Numbered from the stretch's first letter, positions 1 through 8,934 are shown. The stretch: 33,103 bases of DNA from JAUVUV01 sp964548275 (GCA_964548275.1 CAZJQI010000050.1:1-33103); one strand, 5' to 3'. Program-made: numbers and translations. Notes: generated by a model from the letters alone, not told the origin.

Positions 1-72
1 ATGAGATTAAATATTGTATGTGTCACACGGCAACTCTATGAAAACAAGGATAAAACCATCAAGCATTTACCA

Positions 73-106
73 CGAAGCAAGACTTGGGGGGGAATTCTTT
101 TCGATT
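73..106. repeat. Dispersed intergenic repeat, copy 1
   Basis: The stretch beginning CGAAGCAAGACTT and ending GAATTCTTTTCGAT recurs almost unchanged at 16990-17022. Both copies lie just beyond the 3' end of a minus-strand gene (this one beyond the ABC-ATPase gene that ends at 220). In this copy the right arm reads CTTGGGGGG instead of CTTCGGGG and the left CCCC is absent, so the hairpin of copy 2 is broken here. The remaining sequence of 1-219 shows no convincing gene: a 35-codon frame from base 1 is mostly the repeat itself. Confidence 0.6.
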
Positions 107-219
107 AAATTATGGGAATGGAGGTCAGGGAATTTACAGTTCAAGGTGAAATAGCAAATGGAGAAAGTGACCACAACGGTAATTGCAAAATTATGCCTGG
201 AAATTTCCAATCAAAAGGG

Positions 220-1095
220 CTAGCGTGATCCCCTGTTTTCCGGATCACACCCGGTTTTGCGCCGGACGGCAGCATTTACTTCCCCGATAAGATCTTTCTC
301 GTTTTCGTAGAAGATACGGCTGGTCAGCCCCTTTTTATGAAGCTCGGCGGTGAGGTACGCATACCAGGGCAGAAGGATATCCGCTCTTTCGAGTATTTCC
401 AGCACTTGTGGATTATCCTCTGTGGCGGGAAACTCTTTCAGCTTTCCGTTCTTGAGAAGAAAGGCCGTGGCTGGAGAGCCTATCAGTGCCAGGTCGTCAG
501 CCCGGCGGCTTAAAACCACAAGAGCCGGCCCGGAAGGCGCGCGGCACTCATTGAGCAGGCGCTCGCAAAAGGCCTTCTCCAGCAGGGCGAGAGAAAAATC
601 GAGCACGAGCAGGCGCGGCGAAAGAAGAAGAAAGCTGGCAACCAGGACCGCAAGCTGTACCGGGGCTTCCAGATCCTGAACTCCCATTTCCAGATAAGGC
701 TCGAGACCCAGTTCTTCGGCCGCCTTGCTGATTGCGCGCTTTCGTTCCCCGGTGCCAGCGCCCCTGTAAATCAGCCCGGCTTCGAGTTCCTCTTTCACAT
801 AGAAAGACTGGAACTGGAATCTGGGATTTTCGAACACGACTCCTGCCCGGATCGGTTCCCAACCCGGATTTTTCCCGCTCTGCCGGGTTACCGGCCAGAC
901 GATCTTGCCCTCTGTCGGTTCGTCCAGGCATCCCAGAAGTTTGGCGAGAGTGCTTTTGCCTGAGGCATTGCCGCCCAGAATCAGAGTTTCGGAATCCAGC
1001 GGAATTCTGGCATAGAGGGATTCGAAAACTGTGTTTTCAGGATCCGAGGGGTAGGAAAAACACAGCTTGTCCAGTAAAAGAGATGTGGTTTTCAT
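220..1095 (-). CDS. Degenerate ABC-transporter ATPase homologue (EcfA/CbiO-like) in a cytochrome c maturation operon
   Basis: The 291-residue protein has the layout of an ABC nucleotide-binding domain closest in feel to EcfA/CbiO ATPases. The Walker A loop is kept (GGNASGKST, residues 41-49). The other motifs are damaged. The Q-loop glutamine is Glu (FENP, 88-91). The LSGGQ signature is replaced by LEAPVQ (about 142-147). Walker B keeps Asp166 but Phe167 sits where the catalytic Glu belongs. The H-loop His is missing (LSRRADD, near 195-201). It probably binds but poorly hydrolyses ATP, or works as a half-site in a heterodimer. It starts 24 bp after ccsA in the same direction as resB-ccsA, so it is likely co-transcribed with them. 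No partner membrane component is visible in the window. Fold is confident; function is unknown. Confidence 0.8.
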   Translation of the reverse strand: MKTTSLLLDKLCFSYPSDPENTVFESLYARIPLDSETLILGGNASGKSTLAKLLGCLDEPTEGKIVWPVTRQSGKNPGWEPIRAGVVFENPRFQFQSFYVKEELEAGLIYRGAGTGERKRAISKAAEELGLEPYLEMGVQDLEAPVQLAVLVASFLLLSPRLLVLDFSLALLEKAFCERLLNECRAPSGPALVVLSRRADDLALIGSPATAFLLKNGKLKEFPATEDNPQVLEILERADILLPWYAYLTAELHKKGLTSRIFYENEKDLIGEVNAAVRRKTGCDPENRGSR

Positions 1096-1119
1096 GTGTG
1101 TCGTTTCCCTGGCGTCATC

Positions 1120-2742
1120 TTATCCATAGGCGTGAAGGCCGCCCAGAACCGAGTTGCCCACAAAGGTCAGCACAGCGAAAAGGAATCCCAGGATTGCAGC
1201 CACTGCCGCCTGGTTGCCGCTCCAGAGCCTCACGTGTCGGGCGTGGAGATAAATCAGAAAGGTTAGCCAGACTATCAGGCTGCCCACCTCTTTCGGATCA
1301 TTGGACCACCACCTGCCCCAGGCATAATGCGCCCAGATCGCCCCTGCGATCAGGGCTCCAAAAGTGAAAATGGGAAAACCCAGACTCACCGAGCGGTATG
1401 CCACCGAATCCAGTGTTTCCAGCTCTGGAACCCGGCTCTGGATTGAGCGGGATAAAAAGTAAAGGATAATAAATACCGGGATTGCAAACATGAACATATA
1501 GCCGATAAATGCCGACACACGGCCTTTGTCATACGGAAGAATGTCCCTGGCGAAAACACTGTTATAATTGTTTATCAGCCGGTTGCGCAAAGCCCGCAGG
1601 GCAGAAACCTGCGCAGGAAGCCCGGTGCGTTCCACTATTTCTTCGAGATAGACAATGTTTTTTGACAAAAGGTAACTTTCCTCGCGGATTTCCCCCAGGC
1701 TCAAAGGGAAAGTGAACTCTCCGGGAAACCGATTGCCGGCAAAAACCTCTGCAGCATCCGCCTGAGTCAGCGTCCGTTTCTTTTCAGCCTGAAGGTCCTC
1801 GAGCCTGAGAATCAGGTCGAGTTTTTCTCTTTTACTTTCGATAAAATCCTGCCAGGCCTCCCGGGTCAGCCTGGTATCGCCGGCGTTCAAAAGGCCGGTC
1901 AATTCATCGACCGCCCTGATACTGCGCATATAGTTTTCAAGCTGCTGTCTGTTCCTGTTCGCCAGCGAACCCAGGGACATTCCGCTGACCATCAGCGAAA
2001 GGGTTACCAGGGCGAAAACAAGCCCGCCGAAATTTCCGGTGTCAGGCGAAATCCACTTGCGCCAGAAAAAGAGATAAAATGGAATCGCAGTTAGAAAACC
2101 CCCGCCGAGAATCCCCATGAACGCTTTCAGCCCTCTGACTTCTGTGAGCACAAGGCTTGAGAAGCGCAGCACGAGCACGAAGAGCATTGCCCCGATAAGG
2201 GTAGCCATAAAAAGGGGAAGGCTTTTCCTCTTGACTGTGGAAGAGGTCTCATCCCAGCGGACATTTTTAATCAGGTAAAGGATTCCCGCCAGGAAAGCCA
2301 GGGCAAAAGCAGCCTCGCCGACAATAGTCATTGTCACGTGGATTTTCAGCCAGTAGGACTGAAGCGCCGGGATCAGTGTCATTTCGAGACGTTTGGGGTA
2401 GAGTCCTGCAAAAACCACTGCAAGGAAAAGCCCGGGCGAGATACAGGCGCCGATAAACATACTGCGCATCCTGTACATTACGATAAAGTACAGTACTGCA
2501 ACGCACCAGGCGAGAACGCTGAGATACTCATAGGAGCTACTGATCGGAATCCGGGCCTGGACAATCCAGCGGGAAAGGATTGTGGTGGTGAGGCTGGCGA
2601 ACCCGATAATGATAAACACGCAGGCGAGAACCAGCAACCTCCCCCCGGCTTTGCTTCCATCTTTGGGATAAAGGCTCAGAAAATGAGCGATCATACCAGC
2701 GAAAAAGCTCCAGAGCGTGATCCTGAATAATGCTGCTTCCAT
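1120..2742 (-). CDS. ccsA: Cytochrome c assembly protein CcsA/ResC-like, enlarged
   Basis: A 540-residue polytopic membrane protein of the system II cytochrome c maturation pathway, which with ResB moves haem across the inner membrane and attaches it to apocytochromes. Family marks are the SYWLKIHV helix with His135, the closing block YRSVSLGFP (449-457), the haem-handling loop WGRWWSNDPKE (475-485), YLHARH (498-503) and GLHAY (535-539). The usual motif is WGxxWxWDPKE; here the Trp before Asp482 is Asn481. The protein is much longer than ordinary CcsA because residues about 165-410 insert three more predicted membrane segments and a charged, probably helical soluble part (about 262-400). The ATG has a GAGG ribosome site 8 bases upstream. 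It follows resB by 54 bp. Confidence 0.88.
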   Translation of the reverse strand: MEAALFRITLWSFFAGMIAHFLSLYPKDGSKAGGRLLVLACVFIIIGFASLTTTILSRWIVQARIPISSSYEYLSVLAWCVAVLYFIVMYRMRSMFIGACISPGLFLAVVFAGLYPKRLEMTLIPALQSYWLKIHVTMTIVGEAAFALAFLAGILYLIKNVRWDETSSTVKRKSLPLFMATLIGAMLFVLVLRFSSLVLTEVRGLKAFMGILGGGFLTAIPFYLFFWRKWISPDTGNFGGLVFALVTLSLMVSGMSLGSLANRNRQQLENYMRSIRAVDELTGLLNAGDTRLTREAWQDFIESKREKLDLILRLEDLQAEKKRTLTQADAAEVFAGNRFPGEFTFPLSLGEIREESYLLSKNIVYLEEIVERTGLPAQVSALRALRNRLINNYNSVFARDILPYDKGRVSAFIGYMFMFAIPVFIILYFLSRSIQSRVPELETLDSVAYRSVSLGFPIFTFGALIAGAIWAHYAWGRWWSNDPKEVGSLIVWLTFLIYLHARHVRLWSGNQAAVAAILGFLFAVLTFVGNSVLGGLHAYG

Positions 2743-2796
2743 ATTTCAACCTCTGTTGTCTGGAAATTACTTTTTATCTTCACACTGCCGGCAAAG

Positions 2797-4383
2797 TCAG
2801 TTGGGGGAAATTTTCCTGATCTTTTCTCCCAGGCTCTTGAACTCTGTGAGAAACGGCTGTTTCCATTTATAGGAGATTCCGGCCAGGTAAACCCTGGAGC
2901 CTGAATTTTCTGGTTTTACCATCACCCACATCTGGCGGTGATTTACATAGAAAGACAGCAGCACGCCGACCACCATCAGGGCAAAACCGATCCAGATCAC
3001 GATCTGCGAGCGGTGAGTGCGAATGGTCAACCCTGTCATGTAAGATTTCCCGTAATCACCCATGGTAACCGAGTATAAACTTTGCCGGCTATGGCTGAAA
3101 TCGGGGAAATTTTTGAAAACCCAACTTCGGGAAAGCTCTTCGCCACCACTGGTAATCACCACCTGTGCGGCCGGGTTTGTGTAATCGCCGGGCTGGCTGG
3201 CGACCTGGCCGTTGCCGCCCAGTTTGAAATTGCCGACAAAACGCTCGATTTTAATCGAGTCGCCCGAGGTGCCGAGTGGGATAGCATTGGTTCCAGGCCT
3301 GAGTTTCAGCGAGTATCGCCGGGAGTTAAGGCTGCCGCTGGAGACCACGCTGAGATCGACCCATTGCGCCCCTCCCCCACCTGGAGAATAAGAACTCTGG
3401 TAAAAATATACTCCTTCATGAATCAGGGGATCATTGACCTTGATCAGGTAAGAATAAAGCTCTTGTTCCTCCTCCTCAGGGCTGAGCACCGTGACCGTGG
3501 AAAGATAGGCTTTGGGCCTGCCCTGCGGTGTAAAAAGAGCGTCGAACTTTTCAAGCCTCACGCGGAACTTTTTCCCGACCGACAGATTTTCCGGCAGTCT
3601 GCGCCAGTCACTCCCGCGCACAACCCGGTCTGCGGTCATCAAGGAGGAGGGTTTTCTCTGGATACCGAAAGCACCAGCCAGCCGACCCGCCATAACTTCC
3701 AACTGGTAAGACGGGCTGGCCATATAGCTCAGATTCGGTATCTCGATGAGCTCTCCGGGGGCCAGCCACTGGAAATGCTTGAAAGAAAGCATATAGGAAA
3801 CAGCCGCGCCGATAATGATAATCACCATGCTGATATGGGTAAGAAACGGGCCGAAGTGGCTGAGGGCACCACGCCTGGCGTATAGCAGATGGTTGTTTTG
3901 ATTCTCACCATGGCTGGAGGATACCTTATACCCGGATCTCTCGAATATTTCGCCCACAGAGCCGACGGCCTGTTCAACCGGGAGTTCGAGTTTAATTATA
4001 CGGGTGTTGCTTTGCTTTCTGTATTTCTCCTCACCATCGAGAAAGTCCACCTTGCGCACCATGCTGAGAATCACTCCCAGGCGCTTGACTGAGCAGACAG
4101 TAATATTAAGGCAGAGCAACATCAGAAAAAGGTAGTACCACCAGACCGTGAATAAGTGATCCAGTCCGAGAAAGACGAAAATACCGCCCACTACAGAGCC
4201 GTATTTACTCAAGTATAGTTCCGGGAGACTTCCGGTGAAACCATTGGGAGGAAACTGCGGTAGCAGCACACCAACGAGGCTGACAATGGTGAGAATTATC
4301 AGCAGGAGCACGGCGCATTTCATCGATTCCATCAGGCCCCGGAACAGGTCTATCAACCCCTTGTTCCTCTCTTTGTTTTTCAA
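2797..4383 (-). CDS. resB: Cytochrome c biogenesis protein ResB (Ccs1)
   Basis: A 528-residue ResB/Ccs1 protein, the partner of CcsA in system II cytochrome c maturation. It has membrane segments near residues 22-42, 62-96 and 176-200, a large outward-facing domain, and a last segment near 450-470. The block ALSHFGPFLTHISM (173-186), with His176 and His183, is typical of the family. The start is TTG at 4383 with AAGG seven bases upstream; no ATG gives a better start. It leads the operon resB-ccsA-ATPase, 111 bp after guaA. Presence of this pair implies c-type cytochromes and some respiratory chain, although none is encoded in the window. Confidence 0.9.
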   Translation of the reverse strand: MKNKERNKGLIDLFRGLMESMKCAVLLLIILTIVSLVGVLLPQFPPNGFTGSLPELYLSKYGSVVGGIFVFLGLDHLFTVWWYYLFLMLLCLNITVCSVKRLGVILSMVRKVDFLDGEEKYRKQSNTRIIKLELPVEQAVGSVGEIFERSGYKVSSSHGENQNNHLLYARRGALSHFGPFLTHISMVIIIIGAAVSYMLSFKHFQWLAPGELIEIPNLSYMASPSYQLEVMAGRLAGAFGIQRKPSSLMTADRVVRGSDWRRLPENLSVGKKFRVRLEKFDALFTPQGRPKAYLSTVTVLSPEEEEQELYSYLIKVNDPLIHEGVYFYQSSYSPGGGGAQWVDLSVVSSGSLNSRRYSLKLRPGTNAIPLGTSGDSIKIERFVGNFKLGGNGQVASQPGDYTNPAAQVVITSGGEELSRSWVFKNFPDFSHSRQSLYSVTMGDYGKSYMTGLTIRTHRSQIVIWIGFALMVVGVLLSFYVNHRQMWVMVKPENSGSRVYLAGISYKWKQPFLTEFKSLGEKIRKISPN

Positions 4384-4494
4384 AGACTTTCCTTTTTCGC
4401 TGAATTAGTTGATTAATCACTGGCGGGTTTCTTTAATAGGAATGCGAGAAAAGGCTAATTTGTTACAATTTTGTCAACTATTGTGAATCCTGTA

Positions 4495-6042
4495 TTACTC
4501 CCATTCAATAGTCGCCGGGGGCTTGCTGCTGATATCATAGACCACGCGGTTTACGCCCTTCACCTCATTGATAATCCGGTTGGATATCCGGCTCAGTGTT
4601 TCCTGGGGCATACGGTACCAGTCTGCGGTCATCCCGTCGCGACTGGTTACTGCGCGAAGGGCGATCACGTTGTCATAGGTGCGTTCATCTCCCATTACCC
4701 CAACACTCTGGACCGGAAGAAGCACGGCGAATGCCTGCCAGATTTCATCGTAGAGGCCGTCCCGGTTGATCTCGGAGATGAAAATATCATCCGAGGCGCG
4801 AAGGATATCCAGGCGCTGGCGTGTCACCTCGCCAAGCACTCTTACCGCCAGTCCCGGACCGGGGGACGGGTGGCGGCCCACAATTTGCTCGGGCAGGCCG
4901 AGCTCCCGCCCAACAGCGCGAACCTCGTCCTTGAACAGTTCGCGCAACGGCTCGATAAGATCGAGGTTCATTTCCTCGGGCAGGCCGCCCACATTGTGGT
5001 GGGTCTTGATCGTGGCCGAGGGGCCTTTTACCGAACCCGACTCGATCACATCCGGGTAAAGCGTACCTTGAACCAGCCAGGATACCCGGCCCAGCTTGCG
5101 GGCCTCTTTTTCGAAAACGCGGATAAAAATCTCGCCGATGATCTTGCGCTTGCGCTCCGGGTCGATTACCCCGGCCAGCGCGTTGAGAAACTGATCCGCG
5201 GCGTCCACTGCGATCAGGTTCATCTTGTGATGGACCCTGAACGTTTCTTCTACCGAAGCAGCCTCGTTTTTACGCAAAAGGCCGTGGTCAACGAAGATGC
5301 AAGTAAAGTTATCACCGATCGCACGGTGAACCAGAAGCGCGGACACAGAGGAATCCACTCCCCCGCTGAGGCCGCAGATTGCTTTATTGTTTCCCACTGT
5401 GTCCTTGATAATCTGCGTGGTCTCCTCGATAAATGAGCTCGGTGTCCAGTCTGGGGTGCAGCCTGCCACGGAGAACAGGAAATTCGCAATCACCTTGTAG
5501 CCGAGCGGAGTGTGCGCCACCTCAGGGTGGAACTGCACCCCGTAGATTTTTTTCTCCCGGCTGCCGATTGCGGCTACCGTACAATTCTGAGTTCCGGCGA
5601 GCAGCCAGTAGCCCACCGGCACCCCGGCCAGGGAGTCACCGTGGCTCATCCAGACCTGGATTTCGCCTTTCTGCTCAAAGCCTGCGAACAGGTCGGAGAA
5701 ATCTTCGATCCTGAGTATCGCTTTGCCGTATTCGCGTTTCTCGGCTTGCTTGATCAGGGCGTTTTCGTAAGAGCCGATAAGCTGCATCCCGTAGCAGATA
5801 CCGAGCACCGGCACGCCCAGGGAAAATATCTTCGGGTCACACTTGGGAGAATCTTCGTCGTAGATACTCGCCGGGCCCCCGGAAAGAATTATCGCCTTGG
5901 GTGCGATATCGAGCAAAGTGTCCACGGAAACCGTATAGGGCAGAATCTCGCAATACACGTGCTGCTCGCGCACAGTACGGGCTATCAACTGGCTGTACTG
6001 GGCGCCGAAATCGAGGACTATCACTTTTTCCTGTCTGATCAT
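4495..6042 (-). CDS. guaA: GMP synthase (glutamine-hydrolysing)
   Basis: A 515-residue complete GuaA that makes GMP from XMP with ATP and glutamine in purine synthesis. The N-terminal class I amidotransferase carries Cys83 in GICYGMQ and His172/Glu174 in FHPEV. The ATP-pyrophosphatase domain carries the P-loop SGGVDSS (226-232), and the C-terminal dimerisation domain ends in the standard IEWE. Length matches the family. The ATG at 6042 overlaps the stop of the upstream decayed ligase gene by four bases (ATGA), and its ribosome site (AAGG) lies inside that relic. So guaA may depend on transcription coming through the relic or on a promoter within it. Confidence 0.97.
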   Translation of the reverse strand: MIRQEKVIVLDFGAQYSQLIARTVREQHVYCEILPYTVSVDTLLDIAPKAIILSGGPASIYDEDSPKCDPKIFSLGVPVLGICYGMQLIGSYENALIKQAEKREYGKAILRIEDFSDLFAGFEQKGEIQVWMSHGDSLAGVPVGYWLLAGTQNCTVAAIGSREKKIYGVQFHPEVAHTPLGYKVIANFLFSVAGCTPDWTPSSFIEETTQIIKDTVGNNKAICGLSGGVDSSVSALLVHRAIGDNFTCIFVDHGLLRKNEAASVEETFRVHHKMNLIAVDAADQFLNALAGVIDPERKRKIIGEIFIRVFEKEARKLGRVSWLVQGTLYPDVIESGSVKGPSATIKTHHNVGGLPEEMNLDLIEPLRELFKDEVRAVGRELGLPEQIVGRHPSPGPGLAVRVLGEVTRQRLDILRASDDIFISEINRDGLYDEIWQAFAVLLPVQSVGVMGDERTYDNVIALRAVTSRDGMTADWYRMPQETLSRISNRIINEVKGVNRVVYDISSKPPATIEWE

Positions 6043-6481
6043 TCGTACATACCTTTTAATTCAAATTCCCTGATTATAGAAATGGTTGCGAAATCATCGT
6101 TCGATTCCATCAGATGCAGTTTATTAAACACACATCTGTAATCGAGTTCCAACCCTTTTGCTTCCTCAAGAGCAAAATTGAATGTCTCTTCATCAAAAGG
6201 TAATTTGCCAGGGGCCTTATATTGATAATCCGATCCTTTTTCTGTGAAAAGATCAAGAGCCAGGTGAGGGATAAATTCAATATCTCTCCTTAAACAGGGC
6301 TCCAGCACGCCTTGATAAAGATCGTCATGCAGCCGGATTACTTGATTGTTGCCCTGTTTTAAAACCAGTAAAAGCTAATTGCCCCAAGCTGTTTCAATTC
6401 ATAGGTTGGATCATATTTTTTCCTGAACCGGTTGATTTTAGCTGTATCGATATCCGGGAAATGTACCAGCCCGTAATATAT
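6039..6481 (-). pseudogene. Decayed 2'-5' RNA ligase (LigT, 2H phosphoesterase)-like gene
   Basis: Two fragments of one protein lie in different frames. The N-terminal part begins at 6481 with YYGLVHFPDIDTAK and continues to about 6392; the frame then stops at 6361. The C-terminal part is open from 6374 and runs NNQVIRLHDDLYQGV, FIPHLALDLF and on to the stop at 6039 (about 111 residues). Members of this family have two HxT/S motifs. The first, expected after the N-terminal fragment, is missing with roughly 40 residues, and the second reads HLA. An AGGAAA ribosome site stands 8 bases before the codon ATA at 6481, where a start would be expected, so the original ATG may also be lost. If anything is still translated it would be the 89-codon tail from a GTG at 6308. 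Confidence 0.68.
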
Positions 6482-6538
6482 ATCAGCAACTTTTCCTGAA
6501 AATAATAACTTAATCAAAGATAAAACATCTTTTTGATC

Positions 6539-8338
6539 CTACTGCTTGAGGCGTTGTAAATAGGAGAGTTCTTTCAGCAGTGTCAGAAGGTCGAAAATGT
6601 CCACCTTGCCGTCACCGGTCAAATCGTATTTTGATGCATCTTCACCCGCAGGCGCTCCGAAGGAAAGCACTTTCAGCAGTGCGATAAGGTCGAAAATGCT
6701 CGTGCGGCCATCACCATCGAGATCATAGTCCGGTTCGCCCGGACGCCGGAGTTCGGCCGTGATTGTCCTGATCCTCTGCGCGCCTTCAAAGAATGCCAAT
6801 TTAACAGATGAACTGAACGCCCATTGTTCAAAGACAACTTTCAGGCTATCCCTGCTAAAAACAGGCGGGAAAGCCGCCTCAAGGATCTGGACGCTGGCTA
6901 CAGAGTCGATGGGATTGATACCTTTGCCATGTTCTACCAGGCGCAGGGTGACAGGCTCCCGATTGGGTAACAGGCCCGTATTGGAAAATCTCAAATGCAG
7001 AGTCACCCTCGTAGAATTGCTTGAGTCGGCAACCTGCTCCAGAGAATCGAGTTGCGGCCAGAATCCGGAAATCCGGGCCTGGGTGAAAAGCAGGGAGAGA
7101 TTCTCCCGGGCCAGGCGGGTAATCTGGTTCGCAGGCGGCCAGAAACCGTCCTCCTTTGTACCGATCTCCAAAGCCCAGGCGATTATTTCATTCTTCGTGG
7201 TATCGGCATATTCCCAGTCGGTTAGCTCCCCGTTAGCCGGATAGCCGAGAATTTCAGTTGCATTTCCGTAACGGTAGCCGTTTTCCGCGGTCAGCACGGC
7301 TCCCAGACGGTTATATGTCAACGAATCCGGGGTGTGAAGATTAGCGTAGCTGAAGGGATTTAGCAGGTATGGGCCATAAGAGTGTATATTTAATGCAGTT
7401 ACAAACGCATGACTCCGGATAAAATCCCTCACCGCCACTGCCTCGGGTTCGCTGAAAGAATTCGGCCCACGGTAATTATCCATTCTTTTATCATTGCTTG
7501 ATCCCCAAAGGTTATAGCCCCACATGAAATCGAAATTGCGGTTCAGGTCAACTCCGTCCAGGTTGTCCAAAATCCCGTTTTCGTCATTGTCGCGGGCGTT
7601 TTTGCGCCATAGGCCGAATTTGTTCTCATCACGGTAGGTCCGCCAGTTTATTTCGTAACCGTCCGGGTTGAAAACGGGGAGAAAATAGAGATCGCGGCTG
7701 TCCACCAGGTCTGTTACCGAATCGGCCACACCGTAGTTTTGCACGATGAAACCAAGGAAATAGAGCAGGGTCATCATGCTTATTGCCTCGCGCGAGTGGA
7801 TCAGGGAATTGTAAAACACTTGCGGAATGTTTTCATCCCCGTCCGAATTACCGCTCACCCTTACCATCCAGATCGGGTTTTCCCAGGTGCTGAGGCCGAT
7901 ATGAAAGGTATCCGAGATAATCCCGTAGCTGTCCGAGGCGATCAGCGAATCGACAAAGGCGAGAACCTCCTCTGGACTGAAAAAGCCGCCCATGCTGCCT
8001 GTGGCGAATTCATCCGCGGCTGCCAGAAGGGCGGCTTCAGCGTTTTTCTCAGCCAGGAAACGGCCATAGTCATAGATCAGGACAGCGGTTTTAACTCCAA
8101 GGCTTTCGAGCCACTGCCTCTGGTCTGAGTTTGCCAGCACCTTGAGTGCGCCGTCAGGAGTGGTCCCGATAATTTCGAACCCTGACCCAGCCAGAAGAGC
8201 CCGGGTCTGGCTATCGCCGGGCTCTATTTTCAGCACATGCCAGACAATCCGAGGAATTTGCTCGGGTACGGCGGCATTGAGAAAACAGGCCGCCACAAAA
8301 AAGAAAAGGGCTGCCAGGAGCCCCTTGAATGACCTCAT
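6539..8338 (-). CDS. Secreted zinc carboxypeptidase (M14) with C-terminal dockerin
   Basis: A 599-residue exported metallopeptidase. The start is placed at the ATG at 8338 because GAGAGAGG lies 8 bases upstream; a GTG at 8356 would add six residues. After a signal peptide (about 1-23) and a propeptide-like region, the M14 domain has HSRE (zinc His181 and Glu184), NPDGYE, RKNAR, DLNRNF (substrate-binding Asn/Arg), zinc ligand His319 in NIHSYG and catalytic Glu391 in LEIG. This is the carboxypeptidase T-like arrangement. A beta-rich segment follows, then a type I dockerin with two calcium loops (DLDGDGRTSIFD and DLTGDGKVDIFD). No cohesin scaffold is visible nearby. It lies 14 bp after the SPOR lipoprotein gene and is probably co-transcribed with it. 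It likely trims peptides in the periplasm or outside the cell. Confidence 0.9.
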   Translation of the reverse strand: MRSFKGLLAALFFFVAACFLNAAVPEQIPRIVWHVLKIEPGDSQTRALLAGSGFEIIGTTPDGALKVLANSDQRQWLESLGVKTAVLIYDYGRFLAEKNAEAALLAAADEFATGSMGGFFSPEEVLAFVDSLIASDSYGIISDTFHIGLSTWENPIWMVRVSGNSDGDENIPQVFYNSLIHSREAISMMTLLYFLGFIVQNYGVADSVTDLVDSRDLYFLPVFNPDGYEINWRTYRDENKFGLWRKNARDNDENGILDNLDGVDLNRNFDFMWGYNLWGSSNDKRMDNYRGPNSFSEPEAVAVRDFIRSHAFVTALNIHSYGPYLLNPFSYANLHTPDSLTYNRLGAVLTAENGYRYGNATEILGYPANGELTDWEYADTTKNEIIAWALEIGTKEDGFWPPANQITRLARENLSLLFTQARISGFWPQLDSLEQVADSSNSTRVTLHLRFSNTGLLPNREPVTLRLVEHGKGINPIDSVASVQILEAAFPPVFSRDSLKVVFEQWAFSSSVKLAFFEGAQRIRTITAELRRPGEPDYDLDGDGRTSIFDLIALLKVLSFGAPAGEDASKYDLTGDGKVDIFDLLTLLKELSYLQRLKQ

Positions 8339-8352
8339 CAAGCCAACCTCTC

Positions 8353-8934
8353 TCACCTCTTTATCCCGGAACTGACTATCCAGGCATCCGGATAGTCTAT
8401 TTTACGCAATGTGTCACGGAGAGTTTCCGCCTCCTGTCTTGTGCGGCAGTCGCCCACCTGCACTTTCCAGAGGGGAGCATAGTAGCGAACGTAGACAGGA
8501 ATCGTGGGGCCCAGCCTGACTCTGGCCCGGGAGGCAATTTCCTCGGCACCCTGCTGCTGGCTGAATGCTCCGACCTGTACGCGAAAACCCATAATTATGT
8601 CTGCGGGCAGCTCTTCTGGTGCCGCAGGCGCAGCGGGCTCCGCCTCTTTCTCTTCAGAGGTTGCCGGTGTCAGGCCTTTCAGCAGCATGGAATCGACAAA
8701 TTCTTCGTAGATCTCCGCCTTTACAGCCTCCTCGTTGGTCCTGAACACCTGCTCGTTCTTTTCGTATTCACTGATCCTCGGAACCCTGGTCACCCTTTTG
8801 TGCCTGGCACAGCTGGTTAATGAGCCGCCGAGCAGAAAGAAAAGGAGGAATCCTGCAAGCGCAACCCTTTTTGCCCGATTGCCTGGTAAAAAACCAGGAT
8901 TAGGTATAGTCTGAAAAGGAATCAGGCTTATCAC
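8353..8934 (-). CDS. SPOR-domain lipoprotein
   Basis: The start is set at a GTG at 8934 because AAGGAG lies seven bases upstream; an ATG at 8979 in the same frame has no such site. The 193-residue product has a long basic N-region, a hydrophobic helix and a lipobox-like LTSC, which suggests a lipid-anchored protein. A charged linker with a glutamate/alanine/proline-rich stretch follows. The C-terminal SPOR domain begins at FRVQVGAFSQ and contains YYAPLWKVQVGDC and a final DAWIV. SPOR domains bind glycan strands stripped of stem peptides, usually at division sites. A link to the downstream carboxypeptidase through peptidoglycan is possible but unproven. Confidence 0.85.
   Translation of the reverse strand: MISLIPFQTIPNPGFLPGNRAKRVALAGFLLFFLLGGSLTSCARHKRVTRVPRISEYEKNEQVFRTNEEAVKAEIYEEFVDSMLLKGLTPATSEEKEAEPAAPAAPEELPADIIMGFRVQVGAFSQQQGAEEIASRARVRLGPTIPVYVRYYAPLWKVQVGDCRTRQEAETLRDTLRKIDYPDAWIVSSGIKR

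Noticed and set aside
1..108. 35-codon plus-strand frame starting with ATG at base 1
   Set aside because: Its second half is the dispersed repeat, and no ribosome site can be judged at the window edge.
198..209. TGGAAATTTCCA palindrome after the ABC-ATPase homologue as a terminator
   Set aside because: Short AT-rich stem without a loop or U run on the minus strand.
4472..4477. TTGACA on the minus strand upstream of resB as a promoter
   Set aside because: No acceptable -10 box at 16-18 bases, so not listed as a feature.
4471..5436. 321-codon plus-strand frame over guaA
   Set aside because: Antisense to a textbook GMP synthase; no supporting ribosome site or motif.
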